Under the pieces are notes generated by a model. The model was not told the DNA's origin. It did not search any database and saw nothing but the letters and a program-made list of their open reading frames with translations. Shown piece after piece: positions 34,111 through 42,244 of a DNA stretch of 64,000 nt (position 1 is its first letter; the number at the start of each line of letters is the position of its first letter). Source of the stretch: Mucilaginibacter sp. SG564 (GTDB taxonomy: Bacteria; Bacteroidota; Bacteroidia; Sphingobacteriales; Sphingobacteriaceae); the NCBI RefSeq assembly GCF_013149275.1, contig NZ_JABGNA010000002.1:1-64000 (forward strand). The letters run 5' to 3'. The position numbers were made by a program, and so were the translations under genes.

Positions 34111-35319
34111 TTACTTTGATAAATATTGATAGGCCGGAACTACGTGGACAACCTTACCATTTTTCTCCAATCGATCGGTTTGATCAAGGGTCACGATAAA
34201 GCCTTCATCAGCATTAAAAAATCTAAGTGCTTCAACCACACCATCCAACTCACGGTTGATATTATCAGGGTTTAATTCAAAACACACCTGAACGGCCTCC
34301 ACTAATTTTCCATTGTTTGTGATTACGAAATCGCATTCATTCTTTTCAGCAAAATAATAGATCTCCCGGTGTTTTTGACGTAGGTGCAGATAAACTAAAT
34401 TCTCAAACTTTCTGCCATTATCTTCTGTAAAAGAACCTGAATTAACATTGATCAGGCCAGTATCTATCGCATAAACTTTCCTTGGGTTTGCGATCTGTTT
34501 TCTTAAAGAATAGCTGAATTTTGGAACGAATTGTAATAGATATGAATATTCCAGGTGTGACAAATACTCCATAACTGTGCTGGTAGACCCGATTTCAAAC
34601 AGCGTTTTAAGCCTATTGCCTGTGATCAACTTTGAAACATTGGAGAGCAGATAAAATGCCAGCCGCTGCAACGTTTTAACATCCCTGATGCCATAGCGAA
34701 CTGCGATGTCTCTAATCAAAATATCCTCGAATAATTGATTTAATATTTCAGGTATCGCTTGTTTTAAATATTCCGGAAAGCCGCCTAATTCTAAATAGCT
34801 TAATAAAGAAGACTTATCATAAGATAATCCTTTAAAGGAACAGAACTCGTGATAAGAAAAAGGGAAAAGCTCTTTTGTGATGTGCCGCCCAGTTAACCTG
34901 GTTCCCAATTCTCGGCTTAATAAAGAGGCATTAGAGCCTGTTATTACTAATTTATAATCCTCATCCAGCTTTTGCCTTGCATATCTTTCCCATTCTGGGA
35001 TAATTTGGATCTCGTCAAAAAAAAGCACACTACTTCCGCTGGCCTTTATGGATTCATCCAGCCTGGCAAAGTCGGTAGGGCCGAATTCATAAAGCCGGGG
35101 ATCTTCAAAATTAAGATATAATGCATCAGGATATCTCTCTTTGAGTAGTTGGAAGAGCAGCGTGCTTTTCCCGCATCTCCTTATTCCCGAAACAATTAAT
35201 GCAAACGCCGACAGGTCTGGCAAAGTTGCCAGCGCATCTCTTTTCAGACCAGGATCTTTTTGAGTCAGGTTTGCTTTTTGCGTTTCGATAACCTGATTAA
35301 AGGCAGATTGAAGTATCAT
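34111..35319 (-). CDS. AAA ATPase with DUF4143 domain
   Basis: This 402-residue protein has a Walker A IRRCGKSTLL (about 45-54), Walker B SVLFFDEIQII, sensor motif VITGSNASLL and a central archaeal-ATPase-like helical part. The C-terminal DUF4143 domain reads ENLVYLHLRQKHREIYYFAEKN, then CDFVI, and resembles a PD-(D/E)xK-like fold. These proteins are widespread in Bacteroidota; function is not established, with suggestions of a toxin or defence role. Three 23-bp direct repeats abut its start (35322-35390). No partner gene is adjacent. Confidence 0.9.
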   Translation of the reverse strand: MILQSAFNQVIETQKANLTQKDPGLKRDALATLPDLSAFALIVSGIRRCGKSTLLFQLLKERYPDALYLNFEDPRLYEFGPTDFARLDESIKASGSSVLFFDEIQIIPEWERYARQKLDEDYKLVITGSNASLLSRELGTRLTGRHITKELFPFSYHEFCSFKGLSYDKSSLLSYLELGGFPEYLKQAIPEILNQLFEDILIRDIAVRYGIRDVKTLQRLAFYLLSNVSKLITGNRLKTLFEIGSTSTVMEYLSHLEYSYLLQFVPKFSYSLRKQIANPRKVYAIDTGLINVNSGSFTEDNGRKFENLVYLHLRQKHREIYYFAEKNECDFVITNNGKLVEAVQVCFELNPDNINRELDGVVEALRFFNADEGFIVTLDQTDRLEKNGKVVHVVPAYQYLSK

Positions 35320-35321
35320 AT

Positions 35322-35390
35322 TTATTTATTTGACACAAAAGTACAAAATTGTTTGTCAGTAAAATACAATTTTGTTTGACGTCAAAATAC
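35322..35390 (-). promoter_or_regulatory. Three tandem 23-bp direct repeats immediately before the DUF4143 ATPase
   Basis: Read on the minus strand, three consecutive 23-bp units start GTATTTTGACGTCAAACAAA, GTATTTTACTGACAAACAAT and GTACTTTTGTGTCAAATAAA. The last unit ends two bases before the ATG. The third unit contains TACTTTTG, a match to the -7 box TAnnTTTG. The array covers the promoter and looks like an iteron-type operator or autoregulatory array. Confidence 0.65.
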
Positions 35391-35622
35391 AACTATGATC
35401 TTCGGTAGATAGCCAGGTTTAAAATTCATATGACTTTTACGATTCACAGTTAAACTCTTATTACAGAGCTAACCCGAAAACACCATTCATAAGAAATTCT
35501 ATTAACCGAGGTATTCGGCGTGAAAAACACGACATGAATTAAAGATCAAGGGATAAGAAATTTCGGCAGAACCGCCTCACCATTTTGGGATTCTTGGTGC
35601 AGACGTGGAATAACCATTTTGG
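35391..35622. other. Unassigned sequence upstream of the DUF4143 repeats
   Basis: This 232-bp AT-rich stretch shows no coding frame and no recognised site; it separates the iteron array from the IS-end-like palindrome. Confidence 0.4.
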
Positions 35623-35713
35623 TTGACCCCTTTTTGCCAATTTGATTTACATCTGTAAATACTTGACTTTTAATATCAATGGTGGTCATTTTCAAATTGG
35701 CCAACTGGGGTCA
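35623..35713 (+). mobile_element. IS-end-like ~90-bp palindromic remnant, copy 1
   Basis: The left end TTGACCCCTTTTTGCCAATT and, inverted, the right end TGACCCCAGTTGGCCAATTT form imperfect inverted repeats. TGGTCATTTTCAAATTGGCC resembles the TGGTCA-N-TTT units found in IS21-family termini. A related copy in the opposite orientation is at 42846-42931. No transposase remains. Confidence 0.5.
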
Positions 35714-35951
35714 AGGTCTAGTGGTTTATCCAGCAGTTATCGAATCAAATTTATCAGATGGTGTAGCAAAGGGGTTGTACCGGCGGGGCCTGGATGTTCC
35801 GGGCGCAGCAAGCATCTACGTATCGGTAACAGACTTTTATTTGTTTAATAACGTAAAGACTCCGGCTGACATATTTGAAGCACTCCAACTATTTATAAAC
35901 GGTATAATTACCAGTAACGGACGACGTCTTCTCGCAAATTATAATAAGTAA
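35714..35951 (+). pseudogene. C-terminal fragment of an unrecognised protein
   Basis: The frame reads GLVVYPAVIESNLSDGVAKG, then VTDFYLFNNVKTPADIFEAL and ends NYNK. The 5' end runs into the IS-end-like palindrome, where the ATG at 35679 lies. Codon use and mixed hydrophobic/charged pattern suggest genuine former coding, but I do not recognise a family. It is probably the C-terminal 75-80 residues of a longer protein cut by an insertion. Confidence 0.35.
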
Positions 35952-36062
35952 AAGCAAACGGATCTCTTCATAACCTATTGTTAAGGAGGCTATGTCCGAT
36001 AGCGCCATTTCAATTAATTTTCAGGATCACAATGATTGTCACCTTCATATCATAAAGAATAC

Positions 36063-36107
36063 AATATACTAAAAAGTCTTTTAATTAAACTTTTTAGTAT
36101 ATTTTTG
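36063..36107 (+). promoter_or_regulatory. Autoregulatory operator-promoter of the TetR gene
   Basis: AATATACTAAAAAGT (36063-36077) and ACTTTTTAGTATATT (36089-36103) are perfect 15-bp inverted arms around an 11-nt spacer. The right arm overlaps TATTTTTG (36100-36107), a -7 box 12 nt before the ATG at 36120. The same half-site recurs at 36732 and 36844, before the OYE gene. Confidence 0.7.
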
Positions 36108-36119
36108 TATTGAAAATTT

Positions 36120-36716
36120 ATGAACATGCTTACTAAGGCGGAAAGAACAAAACAATTCATCCTGGAAACAGCAGCCCCTATCTTTAATCAGAAAGGGATA
36201 TCCGGTGCTAATATAGACGACGTGCTCGCTGCCACAAAATTGACTAAGGGATGCCTTTACGGTCATTTTGAAGGCAAGGAAGACCTAGCCCTGCAGGTTG
36301 TTGACCACATGCTGAATACTAACGGCGAGAAGATGTTGTTAGCTATCAGCAAGGGTAAAACAGCGAAAGCTAAGGTATTTGCCTTTCTCGATTTTTACAA
36401 AGATCCTTTAAATACTTACCTTAAAGGTGGGTGTCCTGTATTTAATATTGCGGTTGAATCCGATGATAACTTTCCAGCCATTAAAGAAAAGATAGCAGGA
36501 GTCATCCGGCATGGACAAGAGTTATTTGTTAGTATTTTAAATCAAGGCATTGCCGGCGGTGAATTTTCTGAAAAACTTGATCCGGCTATCTATGCGTTCA
36601 AAGCGGTGTCTGCGGTTGAAGGTGCTGTTGTGATGTGCAGGGCGATGAATACAGCAAAGCCGATGGCCGGTTTGCTTAGGAGCCTGAAAGCGGAATTAGA
36701 AAGTTATGCGATATGA
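36120..36716 (+). CDS. TetR/AcrR-family repressor of the OYE-SDR operon
   Basis: This 198-residue protein has a helix-turn-helix at about 8-55 (LETAAPIFNQKGISGANIDD, then TKGCLYGHFEGKEDLALQVV) and a C-terminal domain of the TetR_C-type found in regulators of reductase genes such as NemR-like proteins (GGCPVFNIAVESDD). It resembles sensors of electrophiles with a conserved Cys (here GGCPVF). The AATATACTAAAAAGT sites before this gene and before the OYE gene suggest control of both. The reductase neighbour supports an electrophile-responsive circuit; the ligand is inferred. Confidence 0.88.
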   Translation: MNMLTKAERTKQFILETAAPIFNQKGISGANIDDVLAATKLTKGCLYGHFEGKEDLALQVVDHMLNTNGEKMLLAISKGKTAKAKVFAFLDFYKDPLNTYLKGGCPVFNIAVESDDNFPAIKEKIAGVIRHGQELFVSILNQGIAGGEFSEKLDPAIYAFKAVSAVEGAVVMCRAMNTAKPMAGLLRSLKAELESYAI

Positions 36717-36731
36717 TTTTTTTCGCTATTA

Positions 36732-36858
36732 AATATACTAAAAAGTATTTTTTATAAACACGGGAAGTATTTTGCTACAGCGTACTCAGTCCGCTACCGC
36801 TGGCATTATTTAGTAAAGATTACAAGCAATCAAAATGAGAAAAAATATACTAAAAAGT
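36732..36858 (+). promoter_or_regulatory. Two further AATATACTAAAAAGT half-sites before the OYE gene
   Basis: Identical 15-mers lie at 36732-36746 and 36844-36858, both on the plus strand; the latter is 72 nt before the OYE start. They match the arms of the TetR promoter operator exactly. Two direct half-sites 112 bp apart are consistent with looping or with two weak sites. Confidence 0.65.
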
Positions 36859-36930
36859 ATAAAATAACAATTAAACAACGATGGGCCAGGGTAGCAAACC
36901 TGCTTCCTGAAACTATTTAAAATTAAAACA

Positions 36931-38031
36931 ATGAATGACCAAATTATTTTCGAGCCATATAATTTAAATGGCCTTGCACTGAGCAACCGCATCGTAATGG
37001 CACCAATGACCCGCAGCCGTTCGGCTAACCCGGGCAATGTGGCTACAGAACTTACAGCACGCTATTATCAGCAGCGCGCTTCGGCCGGTTTGATCATCAC
37101 CGAGGGAACTTATGTTAGCCGTGACGCCGTAGGGTACCTTAATGTGCCTGGAATCTATACAGCAGCGCAAGTTGAAGGTTGGAAACTGGTTACAGATGCA
37201 GTGCATCAGCAAGGTGGGAAAATTTTCGCCCAATTATGGCACGTAGGACGATTATCGCACCCTGACCTGCTTGAAGGTGAACTTCCGTTGGCGCCATCAG
37301 CATTAAATCCGCTGGCCAAGGCATTCACGCCTGAAGGTTTTAAAGACACGGTAGATGCCAGGGAGATGACACTGGGGCAAATAAAAAAGACCATTAATGA
37401 TTTTAAACAGGCTGCTGCAAACGCGGTTGAGGCCGGTTTCGACGGTGTTGAACTGCATGCAGCCAATGGCTATCTGCTGCACCAGTTTTTCAATCTTTAT
37501 TCCAATAAACGCCAGGATCAGTACGGCGGCGCCATCAAGAACCGTGCACGCATATTATTCGACATCCTGGATGAACTGTATACGGTAATCGATATGAGGA
37601 AGGTAGGGGTAAGATTAAACCCATCTCTTCACGGTATCCAGGGTATGATGCTCGACGAGGAAACCGTGGCTGTGCATGATTACATCGTTGCTAAATTGAA
37701 TGAATATGACCTGGCTTACCTCCACCTGACCGAACCTTTTACCGATGTGACGGGCAATCTTTGGGCTATTGAGGAAGTTGCCAAACGTTACCGCCCGCTT
37801 TATGATGGCACTATTATCATTAACCGCGGATTTAACAAGGCCACAGCCAGCCAGGTATTGAACGATGGTGATGCCGACCTGGTATCATTTGGGGTTCCCT
37901 TTATTGCCAACCCTGATCTTGTTGAACGTTTTAAAGCAGACGCGCCGCTCAGCCAGGCCGATCCGTCGACTTTCTACACACCGGGAGAAAAAGGTTATAC
38001 TGATTATCCGGTCATGGCCAAACAAGAATAG
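36931..38031 (+). CDS. Old yellow enzyme-type alkene reductase (NemA-like)
   Basis: This 366-residue TIM-barrel flavoprotein has IVMAPMTRSRSANPGNVAT, the substrate-binding His-x-x-Asn in VELHAANGYLLHQF and the FMN-phosphate segment IINRGFNKATA near the C-terminus. It reduces activated C=C bonds and nitro groups with NAD(P)H, detoxifying electrophiles. The length and motifs fit NemA/XenA relatives. It follows TetR by 214 bp carrying two operator half-sites, and the SDR genes follow at 27 and 24 bp. Confidence 0.92.
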   Translation: MNDQIIFEPYNLNGLALSNRIVMAPMTRSRSANPGNVATELTARYYQQRASAGLIITEGTYVSRDAVGYLNVPGIYTAAQVEGWKLVTDAVHQQGGKIFAQLWHVGRLSHPDLLEGELPLAPSALNPLAKAFTPEGFKDTVDAREMTLGQIKKTINDFKQAAANAVEAGFDGVELHAANGYLLHQFFNLYSNKRQDQYGGAIKNRARILFDILDELYTVIDMRKVGVRLNPSLHGIQGMMLDEETVAVHDYIVAKLNEYDLAYLHLTEPFTDVTGNLWAIEEVAKRYRPLYDGTIIINRGFNKATASQVLNDGDADLVSFGVPFIANPDLVERFKADAPLSQADPSTFYTPGEKGYTDYPVMAKQE

Positions 38032-38058
38032 TTTATAAAATATTAAAAAAACAGAAAA

Positions 38059-38862
38059 GTGAAACAAACAGTTTTAGTCACAGGTGCCTCATCGGGTATC
38101 GGGCTGCTTGTCGCCAGCAAGCTATACGAAAATGGCTATCAGGTAATCGGCACAAGCCGGGATCCACAAAAACACCAGGCAAAATTACCATTTAAGTTAC
38201 TGCAATTGGATCTGAATGATGACCATTCTATAGCATCTTTTGGTGAGCAACTGTTCAGCCAGGTCAAAACTTTAGATGTGCTGATCAACAACGCGGGTTT
38301 CTTAGTAAACGGACTTGCCGAGGAAACCCCTATTGAATTAGGCAAACAGCAGTTTGAGACCAACTTTTGGGGAACGATCAAATTAACTAACGAGTTGCTA
38401 CCCTACTTCAGGAGGCAAAAACATGGAAAAATAATTACCATTGGTTCCCTGTTGGGTTTGGTGAGCCTTCCAAATACTGCCTACTATTCGGCTTCCAAAC
38501 ATGCCCTTGAGGGCTATTTTAAGGCACTTCGGTTTGAATTGAACCAGTTCAACATCAAGGTGGTTATGATCGAGCCAATCAGTTTCAAAACCAATATCGG
38601 CGAAAGTGCAACAGTAGCGAAAGGAACTATCACAGACTATGATCAGTTCAGGCAAAAGGTCATCGCTTATACCAAAACAGCCTTTGATAAGGCACCCGAA
38701 CCCACGCCGGTTATCGCTACTTTATTGCGGGCAGTGAAGGAAAAAAATCCAACGTTTGGTTACCCCGTCGGAAAAGGATCATCAATCGTACTCCTGCTTC
38801 AACATTTCGCCTATAAGTTTTTCGAGAAATCCATTCTGAAATCGATTAACGCTTCAAAATAG
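38059..38862 (+). CDS. Short-chain dehydrogenase/reductase 1 of the OYE operon
   Basis: This 267-residue classical SDR has TGASSGIGLLVASKL (TGxxxGxG), VLINNAGFLVNGLA, the Ser in TIGSLLGLVS and the YSASK catalytic pair (AYYSASKHAL). It starts with a GTG reading as Met (38059) after an A-rich ribosome-site region. It probably oxidises or reduces an aldehyde or ketone in the same stress response as the OYE. The substrate is unknown. It overlaps nothing and lies 27 bp after the OYE stop. Confidence 0.9.
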   Translation: MKQTVLVTGASSGIGLLVASKLYENGYQVIGTSRDPQKHQAKLPFKLLQLDLNDDHSIASFGEQLFSQVKTLDVLINNAGFLVNGLAEETPIELGKQQFETNFWGTIKLTNELLPYFRRQKHGKIITIGSLLGLVSLPNTAYYSASKHALEGYFKALRFELNQFNIKVVMIEPISFKTNIGESATVAKGTITDYDQFRQKVIAYTKTAFDKAPEPTPVIATLLRAVKEKNPTFGYPVGKGSSIVLLLQHFAYKFFEKSILKSINASK

Positions 38863-38886
38863 AATTAACAATAAGAAATTAAAATC

Positions 38887-39654
38887 ATGCAATTAAAAGG
38901 AAAAACGGTATTGATCACAGGTGGTGCATCAGGTATCGGGCTGGAAGCAGCAAAACAATTTTTAGCCAATGGCGCCAATGTGATCATCACCGGCAGAAAC
39001 CAGGAAAAATTAAATGAAGCCAGGAAGCTATATCCGGCAATTACGGCCATTAAAAGTGATGTATCAGATGCCGGTGATGCGCAAAAACTTTTCAACCAGG
39101 TACAGCAATTGGGTGGTATAGATATTTTATACAATAACGCAGGGGTGTTAACAGACCCAATTAACCTTGGAACAGCAAACAATCAGCATTTTGAGGACGC
39201 GGCGTATGAAATGAACGTCAATTACCTGGCGGTGATCCGCCTTAACAACCTTTTCATTGATATGCTGAAATCAAGGAAAGAAAGCGCGATTATCAACACC
39301 ACTTCATTACTCAGTTATGTTCCGTCATTGCTGGAAGCCACTTATTCAGCTTCTAAAGTAGCCTTGCAGTTTTACACCAAATCGCTTAGAAAGCACCTGC
39401 AAATTTTGAACAGCAGCGTAAAGGTTTTTGAACTTTTACCGCCGCTTGTTGCCACAGAAATGACAACTGATATGAACGGCAAAAAAATGAGCACGGCAGA
39501 TATGGTGAAAGCCTTTATTGCAGGCCTTCAGAAGGATCAGCTTACTATCCGTATAGGCGATACCAAAGTAGTGTATATACTCAACCGGCTTTTTCCGAAA
39601 ATGACTTTTGATTTGGCTAATCCTAAGAAAAGTTACAAAGTAATAGTCTCGTAA
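38887..39654 (+). CDS. Short-chain dehydrogenase/reductase 2 (DltE-like)
   Basis: This 255-residue classical SDR has TGGASGIGLEAAKQF, ILYNNAGVLTDP, the Ser in NTTSLLSYVPS and the catalytic TYSASKVAL. The overall look is of the DltE/YqjQ-type group. The N-terminal fragment of an alcohol dehydrogenase follows 21 bp later on the same strand, completing a four-gene detox operon before its truncation. The substrate is unknown. Confidence 0.9.
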   Translation: MQLKGKTVLITGGASGIGLEAAKQFLANGANVIITGRNQEKLNEARKLYPAITAIKSDVSDAGDAQKLFNQVQQLGGIDILYNNAGVLTDPINLGTANNQHFEDAAYEMNVNYLAVIRLNNLFIDMLKSRKESAIINTTSLLSYVPSLLEATYSASKVALQFYTKSLRKHLQILNSSVKVFELLPPLVATEMTTDMNGKKMSTADMVKAFIAGLQKDQLTIRIGDTKVVYILNRLFPKMTFDLANPKKSYKVIVS

Positions 39655-39675
39655 AACCATTATAACCATAAAAAA

Positions 39676-39909
39676 ATGAAAGCATTCATTATAGACAAAT
39701 ATAAAAGCAAGGATGGCGGGCGCATTGGGCAAATACCCGTTCCTGTACCACAACAGGATGAAGTATTGATAGAAATACATGCCACTGCAATCAACCTGCT
39801 GGATTCCAAAATCAGAAACGGGGAGTTCAAACTCATTTTGCCGTATAAGACACCGTTTGTTTTAGGTCATGATGTGGCAGGTGTTGTAACCAAAGTTGGG
39901 GCACGTGTT
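39676..39909 (+). pseudogene. N-terminal fragment of a zinc-type alcohol dehydrogenase (quinone-oxidoreductase-like)
   Basis: The first 77 residues read KAFIIDKYKSKDGGRIGQIP, then HATAINLLDSKIRNGEF and TPFVLGHDVAGVVTKVG, the N-terminal catalytic domain of MDR-type NADP-dependent reductases. The remaining roughly 250 residues (cofactor domain) are gone. The break is exactly at the left end of the 170-bp element copy B, which adds six foreign codons and a stop. Nothing of the ADH appears on the far side of the element, so the event included a deletion or was followed by one. Confidence 0.85.
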
Positions 39910-39910
39910 T

Positions 39911-40080
39911 GGATATTCCGGAGCCGTTGATCAATGAGTTCCGCAAATAGAGGTCAGGGCGTTCCGTTACACTTTGACCATGCTATCTTTTTGAGTTAGA
40001 TATCTGAAATTTATATTCATTAACACGACTCGTTGGTCCAATGAGCACGGAACAACATGGTCAAGCATACCGGAATATCC
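39911..40080 (+). mobile_element. 170-bp terminal-inverted-repeat element, intact copy B
   Basis: Its ends GGATATTCCGG (39911-39921) and CCGGAATATCC (40070-40080) are perfect 11-bp inverted repeats. It is identical in length to copy A and differs at about two bases. It truncates the alcohol dehydrogenase. It lies beside conjugative-element DNA on its right. No target-site duplication is obvious. Confidence 0.75.
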
Positions 40081-40121
40081 AATTACATTAAGATTAACCT
40101 TGTTTGAAGCCTCTTTCTTTT

Positions 40122-40161
40122 GCTACTTTTCTTTCCGGCGACTGAAAGAAAGAAAAGTAGC
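40122..40161. repeat. Long inverted repeat at the edge of the conjugative-element segment
   Basis: GCTACTTTTCTTTC (40122-40135) pairs with GAAAGAAAAGTAGC (40148-40161) as a perfect 14-bp stem around a 12-nt loop. It is downstream of the DUF932 terminator and may be an element-end structure or a transcript protector. Confidence 0.55.
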
Positions 40162-40184
40162 GTCCCGGAATTTTAACCATAAAA

Positions 40185-40203
40185 AAGGGGCTCGTCGCCC
40201 CTT
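40185..40203 (-). terminator. Intrinsic terminator after the DUF932 gene
   Basis: AAGGGGC-TCGTC-GCCCCTT is a perfect 7-bp stem. On the minus strand it follows the DUF932 stop by 4 bp and is followed by TTTTTT. Confidence 0.85.
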
Positions 40204-40206
40204 GTG

Positions 40207-41271
40207 TTAATTCCTTTCAAAAACCGTCCCTCCCCACTTTTCAAATTCCCGGCATAGGTCGAACGCCGATTGAATTTTATTGAAGCCATTGCCGAAAAGG
40301 ATGGATTTGAGCTTGGTATCTTCAGTTTTATAGGACTTGATATTTTGAAGATAACCGCTGATCGCATTGTACGCACCAAAAAGGGTCCCTCTCGTTGTAT
40401 CGGTCTGCTGGGTGTGATGGCTGAAAGCAAATTCACATACTTTTTCTATCGTGTTCAAAAATTGGCTGGAATATTCATCTATGTTCTCGTCCATCACCTT
40501 TTGCAAAACTTCCCTGCTGGGCGCCATGGCCTGTTGTACCAGTCGCAATACCTCCTTATCGCTGATCCTGACATGCGCCCAGCGATTAAATATATGGTCT
40601 AACTGATTGGAAAGGTTATTGGATATACCCATAACCTTATGCGCCTGTGTCAACCGCTCCTGAGCGGTTTGGGTATGGCGTATCTTTACGCAGTTGGTCA
40701 TATTATTTAAGGCGGCATGCAGGGTATTGTTACAGCAAATCCTGGTGGGCGTAAAGGCGGCGGTTATACTGCCATAACCGTCATGGGAGGTAGTCAGAAA
40801 GATATATTTCTCAATCAGATCATCCCTTCCCACCCGGATATAACCCGGTAGTTTGGCCGTGATAAATATACGCTCACCCGCCTGCCCTAATGCTCCTGCG
40901 GTTTCATAAAGAATACCATCCCCGCCACCAACGATAGCATCAAAAAAGCTGAACGCATCCCTGTTTTGTACGACTTCATAATCATTACCCACTACGCCCA
41001 ATACCTGCTCGGTATCAGCACGTACAGTAGCGTAATAATTCGGTACGGCTATATCGGGAATGGCTTCTTCATTATTCCACAAATGGTTATTGGTATCGTA
41101 GGTAAATAAGGGACGTTTTTCCACAATATAATCCAGACCGGCAAATTGTATCGCCTCGCTGCTTGTCGGGTAACGGTCAATGATCTGTCCTAAATTATGC
41201 CAGGCTTTTTCCTTTACGCTCATAAAGCTGTGCCTTCCTGTTTTTTCATTAAAATTGATATGGTGTGCCAT
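40207..41271 (-). CDS. DUF932 (phage/plasmid-like, TIGR03299-type) protein
   Basis: This 354-residue protein reads INFNEKTGRHSFMSVKEKAW at the start, then ATVRADTEQVLGVVGNDYEV, and YIFLTTSHDGYGSITAAFTP with PTRICCNNTL, the DUF932 core signature. It is a common cargo or backbone protein of plasmids, phages and conjugative elements; its molecular function is unknown. The gene is complete here and absent from copy 1 of the repeat. It ends at a strong terminator. The element's transfer and relaxase genes are not in the window. Confidence 0.88.
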   Translation of the reverse strand: MAHHINFNEKTGRHSFMSVKEKAWHNLGQIIDRYPTSSEAIQFAGLDYIVEKRPLFTYDTNNHLWNNEEAIPDIAVPNYYATVRADTEQVLGVVGNDYEVVQNRDAFSFFDAIVGGGDGILYETAGALGQAGERIFITAKLPGYIRVGRDDLIEKYIFLTTSHDGYGSITAAFTPTRICCNNTLHAALNNMTNCVKIRHTQTAQERLTQAHKVMGISNNLSNQLDHIFNRWAHVRISDKEVLRLVQQAMAPSREVLQKVMDENIDEYSSQFLNTIEKVCEFAFSHHTQQTDTTRGTLFGAYNAISGYLQNIKSYKTEDTKLKSILFGNGFNKIQSAFDLCREFEKWGGTVFERN

Positions 41272-41283
41272 CTGCTTAAATTT

Positions 41284-41442
41284 TTAGTGTTTCCTTGTTT
41301 TTAGTTTTATAATTTCTGTTTTCAGGACCTTTACATTCCGGGTGCTGCTAACGGACAGCCGGGTGTTCGCCTGTAGTTCCGCTATGGCATGGTGTATGTC
41401 CCGATGCCCGGTGCTAATCGTAATTTTCACCAGTAAAAACAT
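41284..41442 (-). CDS. Overlapping 52-residue protein of the conjugative element
   Basis: From ATG 41442 the product reads MFLLVKITISTGHRDIHHAI, then a Lys/Thr-rich end, stopping at TAA 41284. It overlaps the 3' end of the 55-aa gene in another frame and precedes DUF932 by 12 bp. In repeat copy 1 the same frame is kept until the break at 12309. Over the shared non-overlapping part, five of six base differences are synonymous and one is Val/Ile, which is strong evidence for coding in this frame. The function is unknown. Confidence 0.6.
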   Translation of the reverse strand: MFLLVKITISTGHRDIHHAIAELQANTRLSVSSTRNVKVLKTEIIKLKTRKH

Positions 41443-41581
41443 TTTGTCTGTCATCATTTTCGTAAGTATTTAAGAACTCGTTGAATTCAAATCTGAATTT
41501 GACCGGGTCTTCTGCAGCCAGTTTTGCAGCGTAGCCGTCCCAAAATATTTGGTCGGTCAGTTCGATAAATTGCTCGTACAT
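41414..41581 (-). CDS. Small hypothetical protein of a conjugative element, copy 2
   Basis: This 55-residue protein starts at ATG 41581 (MYEQFIELTDQIFWDGYAAK). It differs from copy 1 by a single Ala-to-Val change. It overlaps the 52-aa gene at its 3' end. The acidic, helical sequence has no recognised domain. Confidence 0.65.
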   Translation of the reverse strand: MYEQFIELTDQIFWDGYAAKLAAEDPVKFRFEFNEFLNTYENDDRQNVFTGENYD

Positions 41582-41615
41582 CTTAATTCCTGTTTTTGGT
41601 AAACCGTAAAAAATA

Positions 41616-41635
41616 CTCCCGGCAACAGCCGGGAG
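41616..41635 (-). terminator. Hairpin terminator after the 199-aa gene, copy 2
   Basis: The stem CTCCCGGC-AACA-GCCGGGAG is identical to copy 1, with TATTTTTTA following on the minus strand. Confidence 0.75.
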
Positions 41636-41644
41636 CATCCGCCT

Positions 41645-42244
41645 TTAAGCATTTGGAAGCACGATATTGGCTTCGATCTCCGCCAGTTTCTCATGGCAGG
41701 CATCAAAAATGAATTGCGCCACCATGCGGATAAGGCCGGGTGTATTGGTGGTAAAATCCCTGCCCTTGTCATCTTTAATGATCAGTTTGCAGCCCTGATA
41801 AGGGTTGCTTTCCAGTTCGTCATTTTCTTCCACCAGTTTCACCTCAAAATCTTCAAGTAATTTGATGCGGGCGATCAGGGCCAATCGCTGAATGCTCCTG
41901 CGGTGCAGGTCATTGACGGTTTTGATGGTCTGTTCTAAGTTCATCGCAGGCTTGATGTACTTCACTTCTGTTTTTGGCTCCGGGCCGTTCAGTTCCTGTT
42001 TCTCGGTTGTGGCTGAATTGTTAAGGGGTTGGTTATCGCCGGCAGCGGGCTGAACGGTCTTAACTTCGGCACCATCGGCTTTCGCAGCTTCCTGCGCAGT
42101 GCCAGGGTTTTGATTTTTAAGGGGTTCATCATTTTTGGCTTTGCCCGGAATATTCGGGCGGTTTTCAGTTTTTGCGGGATTTGTTCCTTTGGCACCGGCA
42201 GCAGCAACTTGTACTTCCTTTGCATTTTTTTCTGCGTTTTGCAT
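41645..42244 (-). CDS. Conserved hypothetical protein of Bacteroidetes conjugative elements, copy 2
   Basis: This 199-residue protein is nearly identical to the one at 12609-13208 (Ala/Thr and Val/Ala differences in the linker at about 92-98). The N-terminal half is low-complexity Ala/Lys/Pro-rich; the C-terminal domain from NLEQTIKTV onwards is compact. It sits upstream of the 55-aa, 52-aa and DUF932 genes on one strand, suggesting one transcription unit separated by the hairpin. The function is unknown. Confidence 0.7.
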   Translation of the reverse strand: MQNAEKNAKEVQVAAAGAKGTNPAKTENRPNIPGKAKNDEPLKNQNPGTAQEAAKADGAEVKTVQPAAGDNQPLNNSATTEKQELNGPEPKTEVKYIKPAMNLEQTIKTVNDLHRRSIQRLALIARIKLLEDFEVKLVEENDELESNPYQGCKLIIKDDKGRDFTTNTPGLIRMVAQFIFDACHEKLAEIEANIVLPNA

